A program made the translations under genes and the position numbers. Shown one piece after another: positions 32,493 to 41,403 of a stretch of 64,000 nucleotides of DNA (positions within the stretch are counted from its first letter, which is position 1; each line of letters starts with the position of its first letter). The notes below the pieces were generated by a model, which ran no database searches, was not told the DNA's origin, and saw nothing but the letters and a program-made list of their open reading frames with translations. The DNA is taken from contig NZ_JACDNT010000004.1 of NCBI RefSeq assembly GCF_017656475.1, positions 18,912 to 82,911 of the forward strand, given 5' to 3'. The stretch is from Archaeoglobus sp. (lineage in GTDB: Archaea > Halobacteriota > Archaeoglobi > Archaeoglobales > Archaeoglobaceae).

Positions 32493-33421
32493 GGGAAAAC
32501 GGAGTTTCCGAAGTTTTGGGCTACATGTATATTTTTGGAATCGTTATGGCAGTGCTTGCCATCGTTTTCGTTCAGGTTAACACCATGGTTGAGGATATGA
32601 AAAGAAGTGTGATGTCCCAGAGCCTCGAACAGAGCTTTAAAAGAATTCAGTACATTATTCATTCAGTTTCATTTGGTGAAGTACCATCTCAGGCAGTTGA
32701 GATCGAAATGCAGGGAGGTACGCTATGGGTTGATAGAACTAACCCGGAGTTTATTTTGGCGTTTGTTAACTACACCGAGGCCAACCCTAATGATTTGGAA
32801 TGTGGAGATATCCCCAACTCAATTGCTGGGTGCATAAACCTCTCAACTGGAGATATTTATATTTCACCGAGTTGTCCGGCTTCAAATTACAATTTTTCCG
32901 CATGCCTGCTAAACAAAACAGTCGGAAAACTGGTTTTTAGCTACAAAGACTGGTTGCTCACTATTGAAGCAGGAAGTATTTTTTCCAAGTACTCCTCACA
33001 GGACTATTCTAAGCTCCTCTACGAGCCGAGAATTCTATACAACACCACACTGACTCAGGGAACTACATTCCTCGTTATGAACATTCCAGTTGTTGAAGGT
33101 AATTTGTCTCTTGCAGGCACGGGCAGATTCAGGTTTTTTGTTAACGAGGGGGGCAGCATTTTCAGTCGCATTTATGTTCCTGGAGTAAGATATAACTTCA
33201 GCGATGTATACCTTATAATCAGAGATACCCAGAATGGTTATGCCTGGTGCAAATTCTTTGAAAATAGTGAGGGTTACTTCAACGTTACACTTGACTCCTC
33301 GAAAACTCAACATTCAAGCTGCTACTACTCTGAGAATCCTACAGTTACAGTAGAAAACGAAATCTTTTCTCAAAGAATGTCGGAAATAATTGTAATTTTC
33401 AGGGAAGTTGTTTTTTCATAA
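32489..33421 (+). CDS. DUF7289-like pilin-type protein, sixth gene of the surface cluster
   Basis: 310 residues. N terminus RENGVSEVLGYMYIFGIVMA is an archaeal pilin-like helix of the GVSEVLG type that precedes a large exported domain, as in DUF7289 proteins. Several cysteine pairs (CGDIPNSIAGC, CPASNYNFSAC) and many N-x-S/T sequons suggest a disulfide-stabilised glycoprotein. The ATG overlaps the previous stop by four bases. It closes the cluster; its end overlaps tfe convergently by six bases. Confidence 0.68.
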   Translation: MRENGVSEVLGYMYIFGIVMAVLAIVFVQVNTMVEDMKRSVMSQSLEQSFKRIQYIIHSVSFGEVPSQAVEIEMQGGTLWVDRTNPEFILAFVNYTEANPNDLECGDIPNSIAGCINLSTGDIYISPSCPASNYNFSACLLNKTVGKLVFSYKDWLLTIEAGSIFSKYSSQDYSKLLYEPRILYNTTLTQGTTFLVMNIPVVEGNLSLAGTGRFRFFVNEGGSIFSRIYVPGVRYNFSDVYLIIRDTQNGYAWCKFFENSEGYFNVTLDSSKTQHSSCYYSENPTVTVENEIFSQRMSEIIVIFREVVFS

Positions 33422-33934
33422 ACTCTTCAAAATCTCCTCTATCTTCCTAACCTCCTCCTCAATTTTCTCAACAGCTTTGCTGCAATCTAGGTAGTCAAGC
33501 ATCGCCCCGCAGCGTGGGCATTCAAAGTTGAACTCCATCGCGTCGTTGTAGGACACCTTTATACACATGTTGGGGCAGATGTAGTAAATCGTGCTTGTCT
33601 CGGCTTCAATTTTCTCTCTCAGCTTCTTCGCCGTTTTTTCAAGCTCCCGTTTTAACACCTCCACCGCTTTATTGTAGTTTATCCGCCAGTAGTATTCCAT
33701 CCACCCCGTCTCGTCATCTCTCCTCCTGACGTAATCCGCCAGTCCTATTTCGTAGAGTGCAAAAAGAGCCTTTCTAATTTCGTTGATCTCTATCCCCAGC
33801 TCGAGGGAAAGCTGATCATCTGTGAATTCACCCTCGATGCCAAGCGAAAAGAGAATCAAACCGACCTCACCGGCAACCCTTCCGACAAGCTCGTTCAGCA
33901 GTTCCTCTACACCAGTTGTGGTCTCAGCTTTCAC
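33416..33934 (-). CDS. tfe: Transcription factor E (TFEalpha)
   Basis: 172 residues. N-terminal winged helix (VAGEVGLILFSLGIEGEF, EIRKALFALYEIGLADYVRR) and C-terminal zinc ribbon with C-x4-C (CPNMC) and C-x2-C (CPRC), the first two cysteines being the less usual spacing. It helps open the promoter with RNA polymerase and TBP/TFB. GTG start (33934). Ends convergently with the last pilin-like gene. Confidence 0.92.
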   Translation of the reverse strand: MKAETTTGVEELLNELVGRVAGEVGLILFSLGIEGEFTDDQLSLELGIEINEIRKALFALYEIGLADYVRRRDDETGWMEYYWRINYNKAVEVLKRELEKTAKKLREKIEAETSTIYYICPNMCIKVSYNDAMEFNFECPRCGAMLDYLDCSKAVEKIEEEVRKIEEILKSL

Positions 33935-34014
33935 AAATGTATTTAATGGTCACAAACCTTTTTTAATTTTTTGGTCGTGATAAAATGTTGCAAGCTGTAT
34001 TTACATCAAAAAAA

Positions 34015-34983
34015 TTAGAGTTCGGCAAAAGCCTTTTCGAGAGGGGGCACAACCTGCTTCTTCCTGCTCATCACTCCGTCAAGCCAAACGCTCTTGCCCT
34101 CAAGCTTCTTGCCAAAAGCCTTCTCTACAACCTCCGGATAGTCCGTCACTACAAGCAACTCTGTGCCCTCCTTCATTATGTCCGTGAGCATCAGGAATAT
34201 TCCTGCGTAGCCTCCTTCTTCTTTCATTTTCTTCATCGTCTCGTATATCTCGTCAATTCTGCTCTCTATCAGCGAGAGGTCGACAAGCTCAATCTGTCCC
34301 ACTCCCACCTTCTTGCCGGACATGTCAAAGTCCTTGTAGTCTCTCTTGATGATTTCCATCGCCGACAAGTCGTCAACCGCTGAAAGCTTAGACTTGATCT
34401 CCACACCAAACTTCGTCAAATCATCAACACCCGCAATCTTGGCAAGCTCTTCCGCAACCTCCTTGTCGAGATCAGTTGTGGTAGCTGACTTGAAAATCAC
34501 CGTATCGCTGAGGATGGATGACAGCAGAATCCCCGCGATCTCCCTCGTAATCTCAACACCGGTTTTGTCGAAGAGAAGCTTCAGAACGGTAGCGGTGCAG
34601 CCAACAGGCAGGTTTACGAAGAGGATTGGTTGTGGAGTGGTTACATCACCAATCTTGTGGTGGTCAACTATCGCCACAACTTCAGCCTTGTCTATGCCTT
34701 CTACAGTTTGCGCCTTCTCGCTGTGGTCAACGAGAGCAACCTTCTTCCCCTCACCGTTTGTCATAATCTCAGGAACCTCAAAGCCGAACTTCTCAAGGAC
34801 GTACTTTGTCTCCGGGTTGACATCTCCCTGAATCACAGGTTTAGCTTCCGCCTCAACTTTCATCATCTTGCTTATATTCCCACCTTCCTTCCACTTGTTC
34901 CAGAGGTAGGCGAAGGCAATCGCAGAACAGACGCTGTCCGTATCAGGATTCTTATGCCCAACAACATAAACCACGTGCTCCAT
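34015..34983 (-). CDS. ppaC: Manganese-dependent inorganic pyrophosphatase
   Basis: 322 residues from the ATG at 34983. Family II pyrophosphatase of the DHH superfamily: GHKNPDTDSVCSAIAFAYLW, VDHSE, VDHHKIGDV and the DHHA2 C-terminal SRKKQVVPPL tail are present. No CBS domain insert. The 16 codons upstream in frame (to 35031) lack family similarity, so the shorter start is used. It removes pyrophosphate to drive biosynthetic reactions. Confidence 0.95.
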   Translation of the reverse strand: MEHVVYVVGHKNPDTDSVCSAIAFAYLWNKWKEGGNISKMMKVEAEAKPVIQGDVNPETKYVLEKFGFEVPEIMTNGEGKKVALVDHSEKAQTVEGIDKAEVVAIVDHHKIGDVTTPQPILFVNLPVGCTATVLKLLFDKTGVEITREIAGILLSSILSDTVIFKSATTTDLDKEVAEELAKIAGVDDLTKFGVEIKSKLSAVDDLSAMEIIKRDYKDFDMSGKKVGVGQIELVDLSLIESRIDEIYETMKKMKEEGGYAGIFLMLTDIMKEGTELLVVTDYPEVVEKAFGKKLEGKSVWLDGVMSRKKQVVPPLEKAFAEL

Positions 34984-35188
34984 AAATAATTGATTTTGTG
35001 GTAGGTAATAACATTTTCGAAATTTTTTCAACTACATTGTCCGCTCCTCTAACTCTTTTTTTCCCCGATCTATCATCCTATCCAGCCCGACGTGAGTTCA
35101 GCAGACGTTTCGAATAATTCTTAATACTTAATTACAAAAATTTAAAATAACGCAGATGTCTTTCGAAAAATTGCTAGGGGGTGACGAA

Positions 35189-37141
35189 ATGAGCGAACCA
35201 ACAAGAGAGCTGCTCTGGGGTGTTGAAGAATTCCAAGTGACGCTTCACTACATTGCCTTCATTGTTGCAGGAGTCATTTTCCTCGTCGGTATCTACAGAG
35301 TTTACAGAATAATCAGACAGGGCAGGAGAGATGAGAACAGGCTGGATAATCTTCCGAAAAGGGTAATGTGGGTAATAAAAGACGGCTTGCTTCTCCTTAG
35401 GCTATTCGCAAGAGAGACCAAAATGGGACTTATGCACTTCTTGCTGCTGTGGGGAATAATCGTGCTCACCATCGGAACCGGCATTTTAACTCTGGCCGAC
35501 CACACGACGTCCGAGTTTTTCAAAGGGACTTTCTATCTCATACACGAGTTTCTGATGGACATCGCAGGAATTGCATTCATTGCCGGGCTAGTTATTGCAG
35601 CAATTAACCGATACGTTCTCAAACCAACAAGATTTCAGAAAACATGGCTTTTTGCAAGGGATGATTCCGCCGTACTGCTCGGACTGCTGGTTGTCGGACT
35701 GTTAGGATTTTCTGCTGAGGCTTTAAGGCTTGCAGCAGGTTATCCAGCCTATACAGCGATTTTTGGGGGGCTTCTGGCCCAAATGCTTCCGTTTGACATC
35801 AGCTACTACCGTGCAGCTTGGGTTGCACACTCTCTCCTAGCACTCGCTCTAATAGCTGCAGTACCTTACACTAAGCTTCTGCACGCAATTACCGCTCCTC
35901 TGAACATTCTCACGAGAACAGAGAGAGTTTCAGCGAGGGAAATTGACGACGAGGAGTATATAGGGGCTATCACGGCAAAAGACCTCCAGTGGAGAGATCT
36001 GCTTTCAAGCTTTGCCTGCATGCGTTGTGGTAGATGTCAGGACAACTGCCCGGCCTTTAACTCAGGCACCACGCTTTCTCCGATGTACTTAATGCAGAAT
36101 TTGAGGAAAGAGCTAACGACAAGCAAAAATGTTGATGAAGTCAACCTCATCGGCGCGGTGCTCGACGACGAGGCTGTATGGGCTTGCACAACATGCAGGG
36201 CATGCATGGAGATGTGCCCTGTCTACATAGAGCAGATGGAGATCATCGGAGAGCTTAGGAGGGGATTGGTAGAGAGCGCTGAAACTCCACCTGACATAAG
36301 AGATTTCCTGACCAATATACAGAAGCAGAAGAATCCGTGGGGGGAGGCAAAGTTCAAGAGAGACCAGTGGGTGAAGAAGAGTGAAGTTGAGGTGCCAACA
36401 GTCAAGAAAAATCCGGAGTTTGAGTGGCTGTGGTTCGTAGGGTGTGGTCATAGCTTTGACAACAGAAACCAGCAGGTTGCAGTAAAGCTTGCAAGGCTTC
36501 TGGCAGACATTGGAGTTAACTACGCCATCCTTGGAAGAGAGGAGGGGTGCTGCGGTAACGACGTAAGGAGAGTAGGCGAGGAAGGACTTTTCCAGTTGCT
36601 CAGGGAGGAGAACTACTCCACTTTCCAGAAGTACGGAGTTGAGAAGCTCTTTGCGACCTCGCCACACTGCTACAACACATTCAAGAACGAGTATGATGGC
36701 ATAGAAGTGAAGTACATCCTTGAAGTCCTTTATGACGCGATAAAGACCGGGAAGCTTCAGTTAAGGAATAGAGTCGACAAGAAAGTTACCTTCCACGACC
36801 CGTGCTACCTTGGGAGATATAACGGGATGTACGAGCTTCCGAGAGAAATTCTGAAAGCAATTCCTGGCGTTGAGCTGGTGGAGATGCCAAGAAACAGAAA
36901 CAGGAGCTTCTGCTGCGGAGGCGGGGGAGGCAACTTGGTCAGAGAATATCCTGGCGAAAACAGGCCGAACAACATAAGGGCTGCTGAAGCCGCAGAGACT
37001 GGGGCAGAGGTGCTTGCCGTTGCATGTCCTTTCTGCATGATAATGCTTGAGGACGGCGTTAAGGCTGTAGGGGCGGACAAGTCAATGGCAGTAATGGATG
37101 TTATAGAGCTGGTTTATCAGTCGGTCTATGGTGAGGAGTAG
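35189..37141 (+). CDS. Membrane-anchored HdrD/FadF-like iron-sulfur oxidoreductase
   Basis: 650 residues from the ATG at 35189, four bases after GGGGGTGA; an ATG at 35156 lacks a ribosome-binding site. Five or six N-terminal membrane helices (to about residue 230) resemble the NarI/DsrM cytochrome b type. Two [4Fe-4S] motifs follow near residues 276 (CMRCGRCQDNCP) and 332 (CTTCRACMEMCP), then two CCG domains with GCCGND near 454 and CCGGGGGN near 574, as in HdrD and FadF. It probably passes electrons between a soluble dehydrogenase and the menaquinone pool. No dehydrogenase gene is adjacent. Confidence 0.88.
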   Translation: MSEPTRELLWGVEEFQVTLHYIAFIVAGVIFLVGIYRVYRIIRQGRRDENRLDNLPKRVMWVIKDGLLLLRLFARETKMGLMHFLLLWGIIVLTIGTGILTLADHTTSEFFKGTFYLIHEFLMDIAGIAFIAGLVIAAINRYVLKPTRFQKTWLFARDDSAVLLGLLVVGLLGFSAEALRLAAGYPAYTAIFGGLLAQMLPFDISYYRAAWVAHSLLALALIAAVPYTKLLHAITAPLNILTRTERVSAREIDDEEYIGAITAKDLQWRDLLSSFACMRCGRCQDNCPAFNSGTTLSPMYLMQNLRKELTTSKNVDEVNLIGAVLDDEAVWACTTCRACMEMCPVYIEQMEIIGELRRGLVESAETPPDIRDFLTNIQKQKNPWGEAKFKRDQWVKKSEVEVPTVKKNPEFEWLWFVGCGHSFDNRNQQVAVKLARLLADIGVNYAILGREEGCCGNDVRRVGEEGLFQLLREENYSTFQKYGVEKLFATSPHCYNTFKNEYDGIEVKYILEVLYDAIKTGKLQLRNRVDKKVTFHDPCYLGRYNGMYELPREILKAIPGVELVEMPRNRNRSFCCGGGGGNLVREYPGENRPNNIRAAEAAETGAEVLAVACPFCMIMLEDGVKAVGADKSMAVMDVIELVYQSVYGEE

Positions 37142-37209
37142 CTTATTGTTATCATAATTTTTATGAGATTCATCAATAAATTTATTAAGTTGTGAGTTAA
37201 TATTGACTA

Positions 37210-38391
37210 ATGATTGGCAAAATCGAGGCTGTGGTTTTGTACATGATTTCGGAAGGTGTTGGCAGTATTGAAGAGCTGAAGGCAATCTTACCAATCTCGG
37301 AAAAAGAGATCGATGACATTGTTGCCACTCTAGAGCGTGAAGGTTATTTGGAGAATGCAAATGGGCTTAAGCTCACCAAGAAGGGTTTTGAGGTTTTGAT
37401 GCAGGAAGAAGTTGCCAACACGGTTAGCGAGGTAAGGAAATCCATAGAGAAACTAGCTCCAGACGGAGAATTTGATGAAGAGGCAGTAGAGGAGGCAGTA
37501 GGGGAGATTGAAAGATTAGTCTCGGATGAAGAGATAGTGGGAAAGGTTGGGGAGGCAAAGCTCTTTCTGCAAAACCTTGCTATGGTGGAGGAGCGTAATG
37601 CCGAACGTGAGAAAGGAGAACTGGGCAAGACCGAAATTGTCATCCTGTACCTGATATCGGAAGGAGTTAACCATTCCCTCGACATCAAAACATTGCTGCC
37701 CGTCTCAAGCAAAGAACTTGACACCGTTCTGGAAGAGCTTCAAAAAGAAGGGTACATTGAGAACTCGGATGGGTTAAGGCTCACGAAAAAGGGTTTCGAC
37801 GTCTTAATCGAAAACTCCAAGGAAGTTGAGGAGTACGTGGAGGAGTATCTCCGAAGAAAGGTAAAGAAAGTTAATGAGGTAAAGAGGCTGATAGAAAAAC
37901 TCTCCTCTGGAGAGGTGGAGGTCAGAAGCGGAATAAGGTATTATCTCTCCCCTGAGGAGGAAATTCTGTCTCAGTGCAGGGACAGTCTGACTGGATATGA
38001 GTTCTACGCAACTAACGCGAGGATTTTGAAGTATAAGGCAACAACTAAGGGGGAGGATTTTGCAGAACTGCCATACTCTGAGGTTGACGGAATTGCTCTC
38101 TCAACCAGAAGAGATGTCAGGCTGCTTGTTGGGGGAGGAGCAATAATCGCCCTGGGACTTGTCGTAGGATTTTGGGCATTCCCCCTCATCGGTATTGGCG
38201 CTCTCGGCCTCTACTTTTACAGAACCAGTGTTTTCTACGAGTTTGTTGGAAGCGGAGTTGAGAACAGAAAAATTGCCAGAAAGTGGAGGATACTGGATAC
38301 AGAGTCGAGGGAAGTTCAGGAGTTTGTTAGGTGTGTTAGGGAAGAAATCACAAAAAGGAAGCTGAAGAGAAACCAATATAATTCAACTTAG
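37210..38391 (+). CDS. Two-wHTH membrane protein with PH-like domain
   Basis: 393 residues, no close family recognised. The first 60 residues (KIEAVVLYMISEGV..LTKKGFEVLM) and residues 138-200 (KTEIVILYLISEGV..LTKKGFDVLI) are two copies of one wHTH module, each followed by a coiled-coil-like segment. From about residue 240 a PH-like domain (EEILSQCRDSLTGYEFYATN, FAELPYSEVDGIALST) is interrupted by two membrane helices (LLVGGGAIIALGLVVGFW, LIGIGALGLYFY). A TTTATTAAG box about 27 bases upstream suggests leaderless transcription. Membrane-tethered regulator is a guess. Confidence 0.7.
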   Translation: MIGKIEAVVLYMISEGVGSIEELKAILPISEKEIDDIVATLEREGYLENANGLKLTKKGFEVLMQEEVANTVSEVRKSIEKLAPDGEFDEEAVEEAVGEIERLVSDEEIVGKVGEAKLFLQNLAMVEERNAEREKGELGKTEIVILYLISEGVNHSLDIKTLLPVSSKELDTVLEELQKEGYIENSDGLRLTKKGFDVLIENSKEVEEYVEEYLRRKVKKVNEVKRLIEKLSSGEVEVRSGIRYYLSPEEEILSQCRDSLTGYEFYATNARILKYKATTKGEDFAELPYSEVDGIALSTRRDVRLLVGGGAIIALGLVVGFWAFPLIGIGALGLYFYRTSVFYEFVGSGVENRKIARKWRILDTESREVQEFVRCVREEITKRKLKRNQYNST

Positions 38392-38403
38392 AATCTTTCC
38401 TTC

Positions 38404-39876
38404 ATGAGAAAGACCATTCCAATCATCGCTGTAGTCATAATTGCCGCTTTGATGAGGCTTTACAATTTATCCCTTCCTCCGCTTTTCTTTGATGAGAGTA
38501 TTCATGCAACCATCCTGAAATCCCTTTTTAACGGAAACTACAAGTACGACCCGGCATATCATGGGCCTCTCCTTTACTACCTGCTTTACGTTCCCGTTCA
38601 AACTCTTGGAGAGAGTGAGTTTTCCCTTCGCATCCTTCCCGCTTTAACGGGAATTGTGGTTTCACTAACACCTTTCCTCTACAGAAGGTTTATTGGGGAT
38701 GATGCGGCTGTTATTGCAGCAATTCTTGTAGCCATCTCGGCCATAATCGTAAACTACTCAAGGTTCTGCAGGGCGGACATATTCCAACTTCTCTTCACCG
38801 CCCTGTTCGCTTACTTTATTTTCAGATATCTCGAAAAGGAAAAGAGCCTGACAGATCTCAGAGTGGACAAAGACACTCTCTTTTTAGCGGCAGCATTCGT
38901 CTTCATGGCCCTCTTTGCGACCCTTAAGGAGACTTTCTACCCTATCGCTGCGATATTTGCCCTGTATTTCATATTCGACATCAAAAAGTTCAGAGTCTCT
39001 GATTTGGCCATCTCGCTTGCAGTATTCTTACTGGTTTATTTTGCCTTTTACACCAACTTGTTCACCTACACCACTCCTCTCACGAATTTTTCAGAGTTTC
39101 CGGCGGTGAAGGCAGTAAGCTACTGGAAGTACCAGCATGAAATTGCAAGAATCGCCGGGCCCTGGTATTACTACCTCGAATTAATCCTCCTCTACGACTT
39201 ACCGGCCTTTTTGCTGGCCATTTTTGCAGTGTACACCATAATTACACAGAGAAAAGAATTTGAAGCCTTTGCTGCCTACTGGTTCCTTAGCTCTCTGATT
39301 TTCTTCTCCTACATGCAGGAAAAAGTTCCGTGGCTCAACGTCCACATCCTCTTCCCCATGTATCTTCTGGCGGGAATCGGGATAAGCAGGCTTGCTTCCA
39401 GAATCGACAGACAGAAGTTGAAGTGTGTTGTGGTGATTTGCATTCTCTTCTCGGCTTACGGTTCTGTCCACGTTAACCACATCAACCCGGTGAACCCCGC
39501 AGAACCCGCACTCTACTTACCCACCCAGTACGATGTTAGGGAGTTTGCAGAGAAAACGAAGAACGAGACTGTTTATGTCTTCACAAGCATTGGCGAGTAC
39601 TGGCCTCTCGCGTGGTATCTCAAAGACCACAAAGCTTACTTTATATCTGCCAGCGTTGAAGGAAGGATGTTTGAAGAAGGAGACTATATTATTGTCAATA
39701 CTACAAACGACATGAGGCTCGATAAAACCAACTTGGAGTTCGTAGAGACGATGGTTGTTAGATGCTGGACATTCTGGACACAGCCCGACATCTCGAGAGT
39801 TCCGGAATTTCTGGTGTTTAGAGGGCCGCTTACAGACGTTTCGTGCATGAACTTCAGTGTTTACAGGACAAAGTGA
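38404..39876 (+). CDS. Agl23-like membrane glycosyltransferase
   Basis: 490 residues with about ten membrane helices, PMT/GT-C fold. N-terminal loop FFDESIHATIL contains the DE pair typical of GT-C catalytic loops; the protein resembles TIGR03663 (flippase-associated Agl23 group). Likely uses a lipid-linked sugar on the outer face of the membrane. It starts 12 bases after the two-wHTH gene and probably shares its operon. The many sequons in the pilin cluster at 27.5-33.4 kb make local surface glycoproteins a possible target, which is inference. Confidence 0.78.
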   Translation: MRKTIPIIAVVIIAALMRLYNLSLPPLFFDESIHATILKSLFNGNYKYDPAYHGPLLYYLLYVPVQTLGESEFSLRILPALTGIVVSLTPFLYRRFIGDDAAVIAAILVAISAIIVNYSRFCRADIFQLLFTALFAYFIFRYLEKEKSLTDLRVDKDTLFLAAAFVFMALFATLKETFYPIAAIFALYFIFDIKKFRVSDLAISLAVFLLVYFAFYTNLFTYTTPLTNFSEFPAVKAVSYWKYQHEIARIAGPWYYYLELILLYDLPAFLLAIFAVYTIITQRKEFEAFAAYWFLSSLIFFSYMQEKVPWLNVHILFPMYLLAGIGISRLASRIDRQKLKCVVVICILFSAYGSVHVNHINPVNPAEPALYLPTQYDVREFAEKTKNETVYVFTSIGEYWPLAWYLKDHKAYFISASVEGRMFEEGDYIIVNTTNDMRLDKTNLEFVETMVVRCWTFWTQPDISRVPEFLVFRGPLTDVSCMNFSVYRTK

Positions 39877-39916
39877 AGCTGGCAAAGCTTTTAAAACACC
39901 CCTTTCAACAAAGTTC

Positions 39917-40186
39917 GTGAAGCTCTCGATGGATGAATTTGAAGAATGGCTCAGGGAAAGAGGCTACGATTTGATGATGGGTGAACAGAACTTCAGGATT
40001 TACCTTGATTTAGGCTTCTCAGCGTTACTGTTCTACAACAGCAATCTCCTCTTCAGCTTCATTCTTGACAGGATTGGTGTAAAGACCGCTGATGAGCGAG
40101 TGCCGGACAGATTGAGGTTTGAGATTGCAAAAAGGCTGAAGAGAATTGAAGCAACCAAGGACAGAATTGAAATAGAGCTAATCTGA
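39917..40186 (+). CDS. Small conserved hypothetical protein
   Basis: 89 residues from the GTG at 39917 (85 from the ATG at 39929). Begins [16 protein letters not shown], then a beta-rich middle ([20 protein letters not shown]) and a charged helical end ([20 protein letters not shown]). TTTTAAAA at 39888-39895 is about 25 bases before the GTG, so a leaderless transcript is likely. Soluble. Not recognised. It overlaps aTrm56 convergently by nine bases. Confidence 0.55.
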   Translation: MKLSMDEFEEWLRERGYDLMMGEQNFRIYLDLGFSALLFYNSNLLFSFILDRIGVKTADERVPDRLRFEIAKRLKRIEATKDRIEIELI

Positions 40187-40684
40187 AACAACCTTCTTAC
40201 TCCTCTCGCTCGGAATCACCCTGATTTTTGCGTCTTCAAAACTTATATCAAAGACCTTCCCAAGAACTCTGTCGAGGAAAACCGCCAGAGCAGCAACCTC
40301 GCTGTGTGGTTGGGTGCCTATTGAAATGTTCAGGTCGCACATCTCGTACACTTCTGGCGGAACCTTCTCTGCCCCAACAATCACAAGAACTCTGTCAGCT
40401 TTCTTTATCCTCTCCACCTTTTGAGGTAAGGGTATGCCGTACATCGTTAGGTGAACTTTCAATCCTTCAAATGTCCTAAGAAGCTTTTTCCAGTTTACCG
40501 CCTCGATGAAAAAATCCCCACCCCACCTCTCAACGACATCCCGTACACTTTCAAAGACCGATTTGTCCTCAACGTCGAAATATATCCCCTTCGCCCCGAA
40601 GGCCCTTGCAGTCAGGGCGACATGTGTTGAAATGCGCTTATCCCTTTCCGGCCTGTGTCCGAGCCTTAGAACATAGACCTCCAT
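40178..40684 (-). CDS. trm56: tRNA (cytidine(56)-2'-O)-methyltransferase
   Basis: 168 residues. Archaeal aTrm56 (SPOUT fold, formerly DUF127), which methylates C56 in the tRNA T loop. Opens [20 protein letters not shown], with [15 protein letters not shown] knot ([15 protein letters not shown]) and the [20 protein letters not shown] segment. Uses the ATG at 40684; the 16 residues upstream in frame lie within korB. It overlaps korB by 19 bases and is the last gene of the NAD kinase-korAB operon. Confidence 0.92.
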   Translation of the reverse strand: MEVYVLRLGHRPERDKRISTHVALTARAFGAKGIYFDVEDKSVFESVRDVVERWGGDFFIEAVNWKKLLRTFEGLKVHLTMYGIPLPQKVERIKKADRVLVIVGAEKVPPEVYEMCDLNISIGTQPHSEVAALAVFLDRVLGKVFDISFEDAKIRVIPSERSKKVVSD

Positions 40685-41403
40685 ACAGCATCCTCGTAGG
40701 TTTCCTTCTCCTCGGCATAAAAAATACCGCATGCCCTGACATCCTCACACTTCCGCATGGCCTCATGAACGCTCTCAGCCTTTTCAACCCAGAAAACCTC
40801 TTTGCGGAGATCCCAGAAGTTGTTGAAGCTCACACATGGCTGCAAAACCTCCACAAAAGAAAAGCCCCTGTGCTTCATCGCTCGGTAAAAAACCTCAGCC
40901 ATTTTCTTCTGTTCTCCGGCAAAGACCCTCGCCACAAAGGTAGCTCCGCTTGCAAGCATTAGCTGGCATGCGTTTATCGGGTACTCTGGATTTCCGTAAG
41001 GTGTTGATCTACTCTTTCTGCCTTTTGGAGAGGTAGCGGTAACCTGCCCTGTTGTAAGCCCAAAAACGCCGTTGTTGTGCAGGATTATTGCGATATCTGT
41101 GTTTCTTCTCGCTGCATGAACAAGGTGCTCAACACCCTCATTCAGGCCATCACCGTCTCCAGAAAATCCTACAACAATGAGGTTTGGATTTGCGAGCTTT
41201 AAACCAGTCAAGAATGGTGGAACTCTACCGTGAATGACGTGAAAACTCGGGAGATTGAGGTAGTCGGAGATTTTTCCGTGGCAGCCTATGCCGGATGACA
41301 CAGCAACATCGTACCCCTCCTCGATTACCCTCCTACTGGCTTTTTCAAAGGCTTTCAGAATTGCAAAGTTCCCACACCCAGGACACCAGCTTATTCTGCC
41401 CAT
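40666..41403 (-). CDS. korB: 2-oxoacid:ferredoxin oxidoreductase, beta subunit
   Basis: 245 residues. Thiamine-diphosphate-binding subunit: [16 protein letters not shown] with the N-terminal cysteine pair, the ThDP segment [20 protein letters not shown] and the [19 protein letters not shown] loop. Resembles 2-oxoglutarate or generic 2-oxoacid enzymes more than pyruvate enzymes. The ATG overlaps korA by 13 bases. The ferredoxin (delta) subunit is not here, so a separate ferredoxin must couple. Confidence 0.9.
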   Translation of the reverse strand: MGRISWCPGCGNFAILKAFEKASRRVIEEGYDVAVSSGIGCHGKISDYLNLPSFHVIHGRVPPFLTGLKLANPNLIVVGFSGDGDGLNEGVEHLVHAARRNTDIAIILHNNGVFGLTTGQVTATSPKGRKSRSTPYGNPEYPINACQLMLASGATFVARVFAGEQKKMAEVFYRAMKHRGFSFVEVLQPCVSFNNFWDLRKEVFWVEKAESVHEAMRKCEDVRACGIFYAEEKETYEDAVWRSMF

